From positions 57,585,443 through 57,649,442 of the forward strand of contig NC_080585.1 of the NCBI RefSeq assembly GCF_029962835.1: a stretch of 64,000 nucleotides of DNA, given 5' to 3'. Below the pieces are notes generated by a model. The model made no database searches. It was not told the DNA's origin and saw nothing but the letters and a program-made list of their open reading frames with translations. This stretch comes from Magnolia sinica. Taxonomy: Eukaryota; Streptophyta; Magnoliopsida; Magnoliales; Magnoliaceae. Made by a program: the position numbers and the translations under genes. Positions 21,653 to 34,525 of the stretch are shown one piece after another. Position 1 is the stretch's first letter, and every line of letters begins with the position of its first letter.

Positions 21653-24600
21653 TCAGGTTTAGGTTATAGGTTATAGGTTATAGCTTTAGGGAATTGAGAA
21701 TAGGTTAAGGTTTAGGTTTAAGAAATCAGGTTCTGGTTCGGGTTCGGTATCGGGTTTAGGTTTGGGTTTTCAAGTTTAGGTTTAAGTTTAGGTTAGGGAG
21801 TTGAGATTAGGATTAGGTGTAGGTTTAGGTTTAAGGATTTGAGATTACATTTAGGTTTTAGGTTTAGGTTATATGTTTAGGTTTAGGTTATAAGTATAGG
21901 TTATAGGTTTAGGTTTAAGTTAGGTTATAGGTTAAGGTTTAGGGAATTGAGAATAGGTTAAGGTTTAGGTTTAAGTTAGGTTATAGGTTAAAGTTTAGGG
22001 AATTGAGAATAGGTTAAGGTTTAGGTTTAGGAAATCGAGTTCGGGTTCGGGTTTAGGTTTGGGGTTTCAAGTTTAGGTTTAGGTTAAGGAGTTGAGATTA
22101 GGATTAGGTGTAGGTGTAGGTTTAGGAATTTGAGAATACATTTAGGTTATAGGTTTAGGTTTAGGTTATAAGTGTCGGTTATAGGTTTAGGTTATAAGTG
22201 TCGGTTATAGGTTATAGCTTTAGGGATTTGAGAATAGGTTAAGGTCTAGGTTTAGGAAATCGGGTTCGGGTTTAGGATTGGGTTTAGGTTTGGGTTTTCA
22301 AGTTTAGGTTTAGGTTTAGGTTAGGGAGTTGAGATTAGGATTAGGTATAGGTTTAGGTTTGGGGATTTAAGAATACATTTAGATTTTAGGTTTAGGTTTA
22401 GGTTTAGGTTTAGGTTTTAGGTTTTAAGTTTAGGTTAAGGTTATAGCTTTAGGTTAGGTTTAGGTTATAGGTAATAGGTTATAGGTTATAGCTTTAGGGA
22501 ATTGAGAATAGGTTAAGGTTTAGGTTTAGTTTTAGGAAATCGAGTTCGGGATTGGGTTTAGGTTTGAGTTTTCAAGTCTAGGTTTATGTTTAGGTTAGGG
22601 AGTTGAGATTAGGATTAGGTGTAGGTTTAGGTTTAGGGATTTGAGAATATATTTAGGTTTTAAGTTTAGGTTTTGGTTTAGGTTATAGGTTTAGGTTTTG
22701 GTTTTAGGTTAAGGTTAAGGTTATAAGTTTAGGTTATTGGGTTATAGGTTATAGGTTAAGGTTTAGGTTAAGGTTATATGTTTTGGTTTAGGTTTAGGTT
22801 TAGGTTTAGGTTTTAGGTTTAGGTTAAGGTTATAGGTTTAGGTTTAGGGAATTGAGAATAGGTTAAGGTTTAGGTTTAGGAAATTGGGTTCGGGTTCGGG
22901 TTTAGGTTTGGGTTTTGAAGTTTATATTTAGACTAAGGAGTTGAGATTAGGATTGAGTGTAGGTTTAGGTTTAACGATTTGAGAATACATTTAGGTTTTA
23001 GGTTTAGGTTTAGGTTTTAGTTTATAGGTTTAGGTTTAGGTTTAGGTTTTAGGTTTAGGTTAAGGTTAAGGTTAGGTTTTAGGTTATAAGTTTAGGTTAT
23101 AGGTTTATGTTTAGGTTATAGGTTTTGGTTATAGGTTATAGGTTATAGCTTTAGGGATTTGAGAATATATTTAGGTTTAGGGATTTGAGAATACATTTAG
23201 GTTTTAGGTTGTAAGTGTAGGTTATAGGTTTAGGTTTAAGTTAGGTTATAGGTTAAAGTTTAGGGAATTGAGAATAGGTTAAGGTTTAGGTTTAGGGATT
23301 TGAGAATACATTTAGGTTTTAGGTTTAGGTTTAGGTTTTAGGCTTAGGTTTAGGTATAGGTTATAGGTTATAGCTTTAGGGAATTGAGAATAGGTTAAGG
23401 TTTAGGTTTAGGTTTAGGTTATAAGTTTTGGTTTAGGTTTAAGTTTAGGTTTAAGTTTAGGTTATAGGTTATAGGTTTTGGTTTAGTTTAAGGTTATAGG
23501 TTTTGGTTTAGGTTTAAGTCTAGGTTTTAGGTTTAGGTTAAGGTTATAGGTTTAAGTTATAGGTTTTGGTTTAGGTTATAGGTTTTGGTTTAGGTTAAGG
23601 TTATAGGTTTTGGTTTAGGTTATAGGTTTAAGTTATAGGTTTAAGTTAGGTTTAGGTTTAGGTTATAGGTTGTAGCTTTAGGGAATTGAGAATAGGTTAA
23701 GGTTTAAGTTTAGGACATCGGGTTGGGGTTCGGGATCGGGTTTAGGTTTGGGTTTTCAAGTTTAGGTTTAGGTTTAGGTTAGGGAGTTGAGATTAGGATT
23801 AGGTGTAGGTTTACGTTTAGGGATTTGAGAATACATTTAGGTTTTAGGTTTTGGTTTAGGTTTTAGTTTATAGGTTTAGGTTTAGGTTTTAGGTTTAGGT
23901 TAAGGTTAGGTTTGAGGTTATAAGTTTAGGTTACAGGTTATAGGTTATAGGTTAAGGTTTAGGCTATAGGTTTTAGTTTAGGTTAAGGTTATAGGTTTTG
24001 CTTTAGGTTTAGGTTTAGGTTTTAAGTTTAAGTTAAGGTTATAGGTTTAGGTTAGGTTTAGGTTTAGGTTTAGGTTATAGGTTATAGCTTTAGGGAATTG
24101 AGAATAGGTCAAGGTTTGGGTTTAGGAAATCAGGTTCGGGTTCGAGATCGAGTTTAGGTTTGGGTTTTCAAGTTTAGGTTTAGGTTAGGGAGTTGAGATT
24201 AGGATTAGATGTAGGTTTAAGTTTAGGGATTTGAGAATACATTTAGGTTTTAGGTTTTAGTTTATAGGTTTTGGTTATATGTTTAGGTTTAGGTTTAGGT
24301 TTAGGTTTAGGTTTTAGGTTTTAGGTTTAGGTTAAGGTTTAGGTTTAGGTTTAGGTTTTCGGCTTTAGGTTTAGGTTTAGGTTTGAGGTTATAGGTTTAG
24401 GTTTTCGGCTTTAGGTTTAGGTTTAGGTTTGAGGTTATAGGTTTAGGTTACAGGTTATAGGTTAAGGTTTAGGTTGTAGGTTAACGTTTAGGTTATAGGT
24501 TTTGGTTAAGGTTTATGTTTAGGTTATAGGTTATAGGTTATAGCTTTAGGGAATTGAGAATAGGTTAAGATTTAGGTTTAGGAAATTGGGTTCGGGTTCA

Positions 24601-27600
24601 GGATCGGATCTAGGTTTGGGTTTTCAAGTTTAGGTTTAGGTTTAGGTTAGGGAGTTGAGATTAGGATTAGGTGTAGGTTTAGGTTTAGGGATTTGAGAAT
24701 ACATTTAGGTTTTATGTTTAAGTTTAGGTTTAGGTTTTAGTTTATAAGTTTAGGTTATAGGTTTAGGTTTTGGTTTTAGGTTTAGGTTATGGGTTATAGG
24801 TTATGCGTTATAGGTTTTGGTTTAGGTTAAGGTTATAGGTTTTGGTTTTGGTTTAGGTTTAGGTTTTAGGTTTAGGTTAAGGTTAAGGTTAAGGTTATAG
24901 ATTTAGGTTATAGGTTTTCGTTAGGTTTAGGTTTAGGTTATAGGTTATGGTTATAGGCTATATAGCTTTAAGGAATTGAGAATAGGTTAAGGTTTAGGTT
25001 TAAGGTATCAGGTTTCGGTTCGGGATCGGGTTTAGGTTTGGGTTTTCAAGTTTAAGTGTAGGTTAAGTAGTTGAGATTATGATTAGGTGTAGGTTTAGGT
25101 TTAGGGATTTGAGAATACATTTAGGTTTTAGGTTATAAGTGCAGGTTATAGGTTTAGGTTTAAGTTAGGTTATAGGTTAAGGTTTAGGGAATTGAGAATA
25201 CATTTAGGTTTTAGGTTATAAGTGTAGGTTATAGGTTTAGGTTTAAGTTAGGTTATAGGTTAAGGTTTAGGGAATTGAGAATAGGTTAAGGTTTCGGTTT
25301 AGGAAATCGGGTTCGAGTTTAGGTTTGGGTTTTCAAGTTTATGTTTAGGCTAAGGAGTTGAGATTAGGATGAAGTGTAGGTTTAGGTTTAGGGATTTGAG
25401 AATAGATTTAGGTTTTAGGTTTAGGTTTTAGTTTATAGGTTTAGTTTATAGGTTTAAGTTTAGGTTAAGGTTAGGTTATAGGTTATATGTTATAGGTTAA
25501 GGTTTAGGTTATAGGTCATAGCTTTAGGGAATTGAGAATAGGTCAAGGTTTAGGTTTAGGAAATCGGGTTCAGGTTCGGGATCGGGTTTAGGTTTGGGTT
25601 TTCAAGTTTAGGTTTAGGTTTAGGCTAGGGAATTGAGATTAGGATTAGGTGTAGATTTAAGTTTAGGGATTTCAGAACACATTTGGGTTTTAGGTTTAGG
25701 TTATAGAATATAAGTTTAGGTTAAGGTTTAGCTCATAGGTTTTGGTTTAGATTAAGGTTATAGATTTAGGTTTGGGAAATCGGGTTCGGGTTCGAGTTCG
25801 GGATTGGGTTTAGGTTTGAGTTTTCAAGTTTAGGTTTAGGTTAGGGACTTGAGAATACATTTAGGTTTTAGGTTATAGCTTTAGGGAATTGAGAATAGGT
25901 TAAGGTTAAGGTTATAAGTCTAGGTTTAGGTTATAGGTTAAGGTTAAGGTTTAAGTTATAGGTATAGGTTTAGGTTATAGGTTAAGGTTTAGGTTTAGGA
26001 AATTGGGTTCGGATTCGAGATTGGCTTTAGGTTTGGGTTATAGGTATAGGTATTGGGATTTGAGAATAGGTTTAGGTTATGGTTATGAGTCTAGGTTTAG
26101 GTTATAGGTTAAGTTTTAGGTTTAGGCTATAGGTATAGGTTTAGGTTATAGGTTATAGGTTAAGGTTTAGGTTTAGGAAATCGGGTACGAGTTTGGGATC
26201 GGGTTTAGGTTTGGGTTATAGGTATAGGTTTTGGGATTTGAGAATAGGTTTAGGTTAAGGTTGTAAGTATAGGCTATAGGTAAAGGTTAAGGTTTAGGTT
26301 TCAACTATAAGTATAGGTTTTGGGATTTAAGAATAGGTTTAGGTTAAGGTTATGAGTCTAGATTTAAGTTATAGGTTAAGGTTTAGGTTTAGGTTATAGG
26401 TTAAGGTTTAGGTTTAGAAAATCGGGTTCGGGTTCGGGATCGGGTTTAGGTTTGGGTTATAGGTATCGGTTTTGGGATTTGAGAATAGGTTTAGGTTAAG
26501 GTTGTAAGTATAAGTTATAGGTTAAGGTTAAGGTTTAGGTTTCGGCTATAAGTATAAGTTTTGGGATTTGAGAATAGGCTTAAGTTAAGGTTATAAGTCT
26601 AGGTTTAGGTTATAGGTTAAGGTTTAGGTTTAGGAAATAGGGTCCGAGATCGAGTTTAGGTTTGGGTTATTGGTATAGGTTTTGGGATTTGAGAATAGGT
26701 TTAGGTTAAGGTTACAAGTCTAGGTTTAAGTTATAGGTTAAGGTTTAGGTTTAGGCTATAAGTATAGGTATAGGTTATATGTTAAGGTTTAGGTTTAGAA
26801 AATCGGGTTCGGGTTCAGGATCGGGTTTAGGGTTGGGTTATAGGCATAGGTTTTGGGATTTGAGAATAGGTTTAGGTTAAGGTGGTAAGTATAGGTTATA
26901 GGTTAAGGTTAAGGATTAGGTTTCGGCTATAAGTATAGGTTTTGGGATTTGAGAATAGGTTTAGGGTTAAGGTTATAAGTCTAGGTTTAGGTTATAGGTT
27001 AAGGTATAGGTTTAGGTTATAGGTATAGGTTTAGGTTATACGTTAAGGTTTAGGTTTAGGAAATCGGGTTTGGGATCAGGTTTAGGTTTGGGTTATAGGC
27101 ATAGATTTTGAGATTTGAGAATAGGTTTAGGTTAAGGTTGTAAATATAGGTTATAAGTTAAGGTTAAGGTTTAGGTTTCGGCTATAAGTATAGGTTTTGG
27201 GATTTGAGAATAGGTTTAGGTTAAGGTTATAAGTCTAGGTTTAGGTTATAGGTTAAGGTTTAGGTTTAGGTTATAGGTATAGGTTTAGGTTATAGGTTAA
27301 GGTTTAGGTTTAGGTTATAGGTATAGGTTTAGGTTATACATTAAGGTTTAGGTTTAGAAAATCGGGTTCGGGTTTGAGATCGGGTTTAGGTTTGGGTTAT
27401 AGGTATAGGTATTGGGATTTGAGAATAGGTTTAGGTTAAGGTTATGAGTCTAGGTTTAGGTTATAGGTTATGGTTTAAGTTTAGGCTATAGGTATAAGTT
27501 TAGGTTATAGGTTAAGGTTTAGTTTTAGGAAATCGGGTTCGGGTTTAGGTTTGGGTTATAAGTATAGGTTATAGGTTATGAGAATAGGTTTAGTTAAGGT

Positions 27601-29755
27601 TATGAGTCTAGGTTTAGGTTATAGGTTTTGTTTTAGGTTTAGGCTATAGGTATAGGTTTAGGTTATAGGTTTAGGGAATGGTTTAGGAAATCGGGTTCGG
27701 GTTTGAGATTGGGTTTAAGTTTGGGTTATAGGTATAGGTTTTGGGATTTGAGAATAGGTTTAGGTTAAGGTTGTAAGTATAGGTTATAGGTTAAGGTTAA
27801 GGTTTAGGTTTCGGCTATAAGTATAGGTTTTAAGATTTGAGAATATGTTTAGGTTAAGGTTATAAGTCTAGGTTTAGGTTATAGGTTAAGGTTTAGGTTT
27901 AGGTTATAGGTTAAGGTTTAGGTTTAGGAAATCGGGTTCGGGTTCGGGATCGGCTTTAGGTTTGGGTTATAGTATAGGTTTTGGTATTTGAGAATAGGTT
28001 TAGGTTAAGGTTATGAGTCTTGGTTTAGGTTATAGGTTAAGGTTTAGGTTTAGGCTATAGGTATAGGTTTAGGTTTAGGAAACCGGGTTGGGGTTCGGGA
28101 TCGAATTTAAGTTTGGGTTATAGGTGTGGGTTTTGGGATTTGAGAATAGGTTTAGGTTAAGGTTGTAAGTATAGGTTATAGGTTATAGGTTAAGGTTAAG
28201 GTTCAAGTTTCAGCTATATGTATAGGTTTAGGGATTTGAGAATAGGTTTAGGTTTAGGTTTAGGTTTAGGTTATAAGTCTAGGTTTAGGTTATAGGTTAA
28301 GGTTTAGGTTTAGGTTATACATTAAGGTTTAGGTTTTGGAAATCGGGTTAGGGTTCGGGATCGGGTTTAGGTTTGGGTTATAGGTATAGGTTTTGGGATT
28401 TGAGAATAGGTTTAGGTTAAGGTTATGAGTCTAGGTTTAGGTTATATGTTAAGGTTTAGGTTTAAGCTTAGGTATAGGTTTAGGTTATAGGTTAAGGTTT
28501 AGGTTTAGGAAATCGGGTTTGGGTTCGGGATCGGGTTTAGGTTTGGGTTATAGGTATAGGTTTTGGGATTTGAGAATAGGTTTAGGTTAAGGTTGTTAGT
28601 ATAGGATATAGGTTAATCTTAGGGTTTAGGTTTCGGCTATAAGTATAGGTTTTGAGATTTGAGAATAGGTTTAGGTTAAGATTATGAGTCTAGGTTTAGG
28701 TTTAGGCTATAGGTATAGGTTTAGGTTATAGGTTAAGGTTTAAGTTTAGGAAATCGGGTTCGGTTTCGGGATCGGGTTTAGGTTTGGGTTATAGGTATAG
28801 GTTTTGGGATTTGAGAATAGGTTTAGGTTAAGGTTGTAAGTATAGGTTATAGGTTAAGGTTAAGGTTTATGTTTCGGCTATAAGTATAGGTTTTGGGATT
28901 TGAGAATAGGTTTAGGTTAAGGTTATAAGTCTAGGTTTAGGTTATAGGTTAAGGTTTAGGTTTAGGTTATAGGTATAAGTTTAGGTTATAGGTTAGGGTT
29001 TAGGTTTAGGAAATCGGGTTAGGGTTCGGGATCGGGTTTACGTTTGGATTATAGGTATAGGTATTGGGATTTGAGAATAGGTTTAGGTTAAGGTTATGAA
29101 TCTAGGTTAAGGTTATAGGTTAAGGTTTAGGTTTAGGCTATAGGTATAGGTTTTGGGATTTGAGAATAGGTTTAGGTTAAGGTTATGAGTCTAGGTTTAG
29201 GTTATAGGTTAAGGTTTAGGTTTAGGCTATAGGTATAGATTTAGGTTATAGGTATAGGTTTTGGGATTTGAGAATACATTTAGGTTTTAGGTTTAGGTTT
29301 AGGTTTTAGGTTTTAGGTTAAGGTTATATGTTTAGGTTAAGGTTTAGGTTTAAGTTAAGGTTGAGGTTTAGGTTATAGGTTAAGGTTTTAGGTCATAGGT
29401 TTTGGTTTAGGTTAAGGTTATAGGTATAGGTTAAGGTTTAGGTTTAGGTTTAGGTTTAGGTTATAAGATATAGGTTTAGGGAATTGAGAATAGGTTAAGG
29501 TTTAGGTTTAGGAAATCGGGTTCGGGTTCGGGATCGGGTTTATGTTTGGGTTTTCAAGTTTAGGTATAGGTTTAGGTTAGGGAGTTAAGATTTGGATTAG
29601 GTGTAGGTTTAGGTTTAGGGATTTGAGAATACATTTAGGTTTTAGGTTTAGGTTTAGGTTTTAAGTTTTAGGTTAAGGTTTAGGTTTAGGTTAAGGTTGA
29701 GGTTTAGGTTATAGGTTAAGGTTTTAGGTCATAGGTTTTGGTTTAGGTTAAGGGT
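21653..29755 (+). repeat. telomere-like array A, TTTAGG orientation, 8.1 kb
   Basis: Dense repeats of GGTTTA (TTTAGG) mixed with GGTTATA, GGTTAA and GGTTTTA variants, with the G-rich strand on plus. Superimposed are longer units. One type (about 21653-25990 and again 29270-29750) carries GGGAATTGAGAATAGG, a TCGGGTTCGGG cluster, GGGTTTTCAAG and GGAGTTGAGATTAGGATTAG. A second type (about 25990-29270) has GGGTTATAGGTATAGG, GGGATTTGAGAATAGG and TTTCGGCTATAAGTATAGG. No open frame of note occurs. The motif is mainly a hexamer, not the usual plant heptamer TTTAGGG. Confidence 0.95.
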
Positions 29756-29759
29756 ATGG

Positions 29760-30150
29760 TCCCTGCAAATATAGATATAAACACGGCCATCCGGCGCAAA
29801 TGGCCAGGCCCTTCCAATGTTGTCCATAAAAAATGGACAGCTTCATCATGGTCATAATAGCGGTTCCCTCTTTCCAGGGAACCCCGCTCTTCCGAATAGC
29901 TCCGACGCACATCCGGGTCTGCTCCATTAATTTCGATCAAATACATAAACACAGCCTGTCCAAATGGCCAGGCCCCTCCAATGCTGTCCATAGGAAATGG
30001 ACAGCTTCATCATGGTCATAACAGCGGTTCCCACCTTCCAGGGACCCCCGCTCATCCGGATAGCTCCGACACACATCCGGGTCTGCTCCATTAATTTTGA
30101 GCAAATACATAAACACGGCCTGTCCAAATGGCCAGGCCACTCCAATGGTT
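29760..30150. repeat. tandem duplication, about 164 bp unit, 2.3 copies
   Basis: The word GTCCATAAAAAATGGACAGC at 29822 recurs as GTCCATAGGAAATGGACAGC at 29986, giving a period of about 164 bp. Each copy also has AAATGGCCAGGCC, CAGGGA-CCCCGCTC and CACATCCGGGTCTGCTCC. A partial third copy ends near 30148. The array starts immediately where the telomere-like repeats stop. Open frames across it on both strands are by-products of the repeat. Confidence 0.9.
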
Positions 30151-31095
30151 TAGGCTTTCCTTACCTTCCATTGTATGCTTTCAAGGTGCAGATGGCCATT
30201 GAAACACACATACATCTTGGGAATCGCTTCTCAAAACCGCAAACTGTTTTGTTTTGAAACTCGTTCATCTCACCTGAAAACCTGTGTTATAAAACATAAT
30301 TGGTTATTTGCTGTAAAAAATAAGGTAATTCGAAAAATCAAATACACCTAGAAAAATAAATAAATAAATAAATAATTTTGAATTGTGAGTAGTAAAACCA
30401 AAAGCATTTGAATTTGTAAACGTTAAACAGGCCCATCCCATCCATTCACTTAGATATTATGATCTGAGCCATTGATCATATATGGTGGGTCATCCTGCTT
30501 GTGAATCAGAGGGGTGGTTCTAATAAATTTCCACTCTACTAGTTGATTAGATGGGAAAATAGAAGTAGACTTGCAACATTCATCTGTAAAATGTGAACAA
30601 CAAAACCAAATGATGCATTTTACAGGTGTTTACAGCAACATAAAATATTTTTCTACTAGTGTAATGACTTAGGGTGTGATGCATTAGGCTTGTGTGGAGC
30701 AAGCCCTAGACATTATCCTTTCTTTTGTGATTATCCATGACTCTAGATCTGACACATAAAACTTCAGGTTCCAGTGATTTCCTTCTTTCAACTCTAGTTG
30801 CATCAGCCTACTTGGCTCAACTCCCATTCAACTCTTATTATACAAGAACAAAGCTGAATGGTGATTTCAAACTGGTTTGCCGGATAGAAAAAAATACATC
30901 AGGCGAACTGTCCATTGTACATGGTCTTTTTCAAATATTTGCAACCCTCAACCTCAATTAAGAATGGTGGAAAGAGCGTTGAACATCAATTTTGGAGCTT
31001 TCCAAACACAAACTAATTATTGCAACTCAGTTCAGTAGTGCATCCAAAAGCAGCCTGAAACTTTTATGTTCAAATAGAGATTTATCAATGAGAAT
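30151..31095. other. CACTA interior island, left part; no gene identified
   Basis: AT-rich unique-looking DNA. A short plus-strand open frame at 30737-30961 has no feature I recognise. It lies downstream of the eIF2-alpha-like fragment in that fragment's orientation and may be flanking sequence taken with it (inference). Confidence 0.4.
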
Positions 31096-31098
31096 ATA

Positions 31099-31200
31099 AC
31101 TCACAGCTCTAGGTGCCTCCTTCACTACAAGTTTCCCCTTGTGTCGGTCTATCTCTTCTGTGCAAGCTTTAATTGCATCATTTAGAACTGATATGCCTTG
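31099..31200 (-). pseudogene. captured fragment resembling one exon of eIF2-alpha
   Basis: The minus strand encodes QGISVLNDAIKACTEEIDRH followed by KGKLVVKEAPRAVS. By recall this matches the segment near the C-terminal end of plant translation initiation factor 2 subunit alpha. It is a small piece of a protein of about 340 residues. The match begins just after a T-rich stretch and AACAAGG, like a splice acceptor, and ends at GCTGTGAGTTAT, where GTGAGT could be a splice donor. On both sides the frame continues into sequence that does not look like eIF2-alpha. It therefore looks like an exon with intron flanks, copied as genomic DNA. No other eIF2-alpha exon was recognised. Confidence 0.65.
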
Positions 31201-31319
31201 TTTTTGCCAAAATGGAAAAAAAAAATTAAAAAATTTAAAAAATGGCAAATTTTGAAGAACAATAGACATCGGGAAACAATAAAATTGATCCACAACCAAA
31301 ATATAGCAATTTTCTTTTA

Positions 31320-32080
31320 TTGGCAACATACAAAAAAGGAGTCCCCATCCATCAGCTAAAACATTGGTGATTGTGTTGGCCACTTGTATGAATACCGATA
31401 GGTTGCTTCTCTAGAATACGCGAGATATCTAGAGAATAATGAAGAATTATAATGGATGACAATAGAGGAATCCAATAATATGATAAACACTACAGATAAG
31501 CATTGCAACTCTGCCTACTAGTGACACTCTAGCTGGTCCCAAGCCCAGGCAAAAGAGAGTTGATGTTAGGTGGACAGCCAGTGGTAAAACCTTTGCAAAG
31601 CAAATCATGAGAAACCGACCTCGAATAGCTGGGACAAGGTTATGATAAGGATGATGACGATGATGGCACCATAGATAAGTAAATGGTTAGAAGGTTTTAT
31701 GTTTGAAGGAATATATTTCTAAATGGAAAACAGATGCAGGAAAGGAAACACAATCCATTAAGATCATGAATAAATGAATCCTATAATCAAAAAAGGTCTA
31801 AGTTCCATCCCTTAGCTAACACATCAATGAGCATGTTGCCCTCTTATAGAGAACATCTGAGGGGCTAGTTCTCCAAAGCATACAAGATTCTAGAGATCAT
31901 AGAAGAATTACAAAATAAAATATTAGAGGAATCCAAATGGTATGATAGACATTAGTTAAGCATTGTAATTCCACATGGTAGTAACAGGCCAACCATTCCC
32001 AAGGCACGGTAAAGTGGGGTTGATGCTAGATTGGTAGTAAATAATCAAACTCGGTCAAACAAATCAAGGTAATCCAACAA
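31320..32080. repeat. diverged direct duplication with a retroposon-like tail between copies
   Basis: 31320-31620 and 31795-32080 are similar in order: CCCATCC..CAGCTAA, a TCTAGAGA(A/T) segment, GAAGAATTA, AGAGGAATCCAA and TTGATG(T/C)TAG. Between the copies, 31595-31665 reads ACCGACCTCGAATAGCTGGG, then ACAAGGTTATGAT and a run of GATGATG-like triplets. That resembles the 3' tail of RTE-type LINEs or derived SINEs. Both calls are by eye. Confidence 0.45.
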
Positions 32081-32083
32081 ACC

Positions 32084-34525
32084 TTGATTTTCAGGAGAAG
32101 TTGTAGAGATTCTCATATTTTTCTATTACGGTCCTCTTTATTTGGCTAACATAATTAGGAAGAAGAAATTTAGACTCTCTGTTTGTAATTAGAGAACTGG
32201 GTATACCCAATTAGGACTTCAACTTGGGTTTGAGACAACCTGAGTTTGGGTCATTTTGGCTGAGGCTGTCAAGGTCATTGAGTTGGTTCGGTTTGAAAAC
32301 AATAATCCAATTTGAATTCAGGCTGTGTTTGGGTTGAGCAAATGCAGGTTGAGTAAGGTCAAGTTCGGAATAATCCATGGAACTTGGGGCATTCAAACAT
32401 TGGAAATCTCGAGTTCCATGGAATTCAACAGAGGATTCAACACATCCCAACAACGAGTAAGTGAAGAAAAAATAGCCAAATTCCCCATTGATGGTCCTTG
32501 ATCGGATACAGAAGATGGCCAAACAACAACACCAACATTTTTGCATAAAACACATGCATGGAAAATCTTTGAGTGAATCCAAACTGCACAACTTGAGACC
32601 AAAGTTGCTCTTTCAAATCTGGAAGGTGAAATCCCTAATTCTAAAATTCTCAGATTCCCAAAATCCTAAAACCCCCAAATCCCCAATTTATAAAATCAGA
32701 AAAACTCAAATTCAAGGTCCACATTCAAATCTGTAAGCCCTAAAATCTGTAAATCCCTAAATGAGGGTACACATTCGAATTGCAAATCCACAAATTACCA
32801 AATCCCCAAATTCATAAATCAACATTGAGATTGAGAGAGAGAGAGAGAGAGAGAGAGATGCCTCACGTTCGTGGGTAGGGCGGGCGGCAACAGTGGGGTG
32901 GAGAGATCAGAGAGAGAGAGGAAGAGAGAGAGAGAGAGAGAGAGAGAGGGTGGAGAGATGAACTCATTAAGGAGCAAGAACATACCTCTTGCAAGCTCAA
33001 GAAGAGAGATTCAATCAATCAAAAATCTAAAAATTACAATTTCATAGCCGCATGTATGCGGAAAGGGGGAAATCTGATTTTCTCCTTCATTTCAACTCCA
33101 ATGCTCTTGAAAAAAACAACAACTGGACCCTCTTGCAAGCTCTAATGATCGGCTGAAATCTCCCCTTCAATGTCCTTGTGGATTGAGAGAATCAAAGAAA
33201 TGGAGGAGAGCTTGCGTCGCATGCTAGGGTTCAAAAAAGGGGTTTTCGAAAACCCCTTTTTAAGACTCTTTTCTTTTAACATGAGTTTTCTAGTTTGTTT
33301 ATGGTGTGAGTTCAACACCAACTTTAACAAAGAAACACCACCATTTAAAGTTAAAATCAATAAAGAAATATTCAGTATCAACTTTACATTTTAAGGTTTT
33401 TAAAAATATGAGTTTTCAACCATTTAACATAAAGTTTTTTTCTGACATTTACTACTACCATTGGATTTTTTGTTTTAGATTTGTTTTCTTCATGAAATAC
33501 ATGCGACAACAATTTATCTCCCTGCCATTCTCAAGGTTCCATTTTGGATCGGTTTCCATCTTGTAACTTAAACATTAGTATTGCAGTATTTATATCTGTC
33601 ACCATCATTACCATAACCTTAGTAACATGAATCTTCTAAGGTGCTCAGTCTATTTGGTATTCTGCTTCTATATCTTGGGATCTGTCTCCCACACTGCATA
33701 TCATGTGTCTGCTTCAAATCCACCTTTGTTTTCGTAAAGTGCAGTTATTGTTGGATGTTAAGTGTTTTATTAATCAAATTCTTGAAGATATATCAAATTA
33801 AAATTTTAAAAAAAAAATTTTAAAACAGAAGAAGAAGAAGAAGAAAGAAAGAAAGATAAGAAAATCAATTCCATCTTAAAAGGTTCCCCTTTCCATCTCA
33901 ACCAAAATAGTAGATATAAGGGCTGACCTCTACCATACCGGTGGCTCAGTAAGAACTGTCTTTGTGCTGCTTTTTGGACACTGGATATTTTATCAGGCCA
34001 ATTCCTAGAGATCTATCTAATTGGCATCTACACAAGAAAAGAAAATTAAAAGAATTCAAATTACAGGGCTCCCATTTTGATAGGAATAATGGGCATACTT
34101 GGCCCAATCAAGATGGTTGATATTGGGTTCTCTCTTCCATACATGTAGCTCATGTGTATGTCTGACAATATCATTGTGTTGGTTCCACAATGATTAGTTC
34201 TTACTTCTTAGCTAAACATTACACTGATTTATGATCCAAACTGTCTGAACAAGGGGCTCTAAATGGATGATTAAAAAGTATTTACAAAATTACACATTCA
34301 ATATGTGTAAGTCCATCAATCAGTATACTAGGATCATTTGATCATATCATTTTTCAGGTTATGACCCATCAAAGGTGGGATCCAACTCTTGGACTGTCCG
34401 GGTTCATGTACACATGTATGAATGTAGGGGAGATGGCATGGGTATCAACCGTCATACTCATGCTGAGCTTGTTGTATTTCCTATAAATATTGTTGCATGA
34501 ACCTAAAAATGAATAAATCTAATTC
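32084..34525. other. CACTA interior island, central part; no gene identified
   Basis: Contains (AG)n tracts at 32833-32858 and 32908-32948 and A-rich words near 32640-32830. A short minus-strand frame follows AACCCTAGC at about 33220 (MRRKLSSISLILSIHKDIEG). CT tracts and AACCCTAG upstream of a short frame are what plant 5' untranslated regions often look like, so this could be the first exon of a captured gene, but I cannot identify it. A purine-rich run (AAG)n is at 33827-33856. Confidence 0.35.

Noticed and set aside
21653..29755. True chromosome-end telomere
   Set aside because: The dominant unit is TTTAGG with many 7- and 8-base variants and higher-order units, and the array is enclosed by CACTA ends. 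A real telomere would be near-pure TTTAGGG and terminal.
29743..30257. Overlapping open frames on both strands as genes
   Set aside because: They repeat the same peptide because of the 164-bp tandem DNA repeat; no domain, and both strands are open by chance.
32211..32591. 126-codon minus-strand ORF in the CACTA island as a gene
   Set aside because: No recognisable domain; composition looks like translated AT-rich non-coding DNA.
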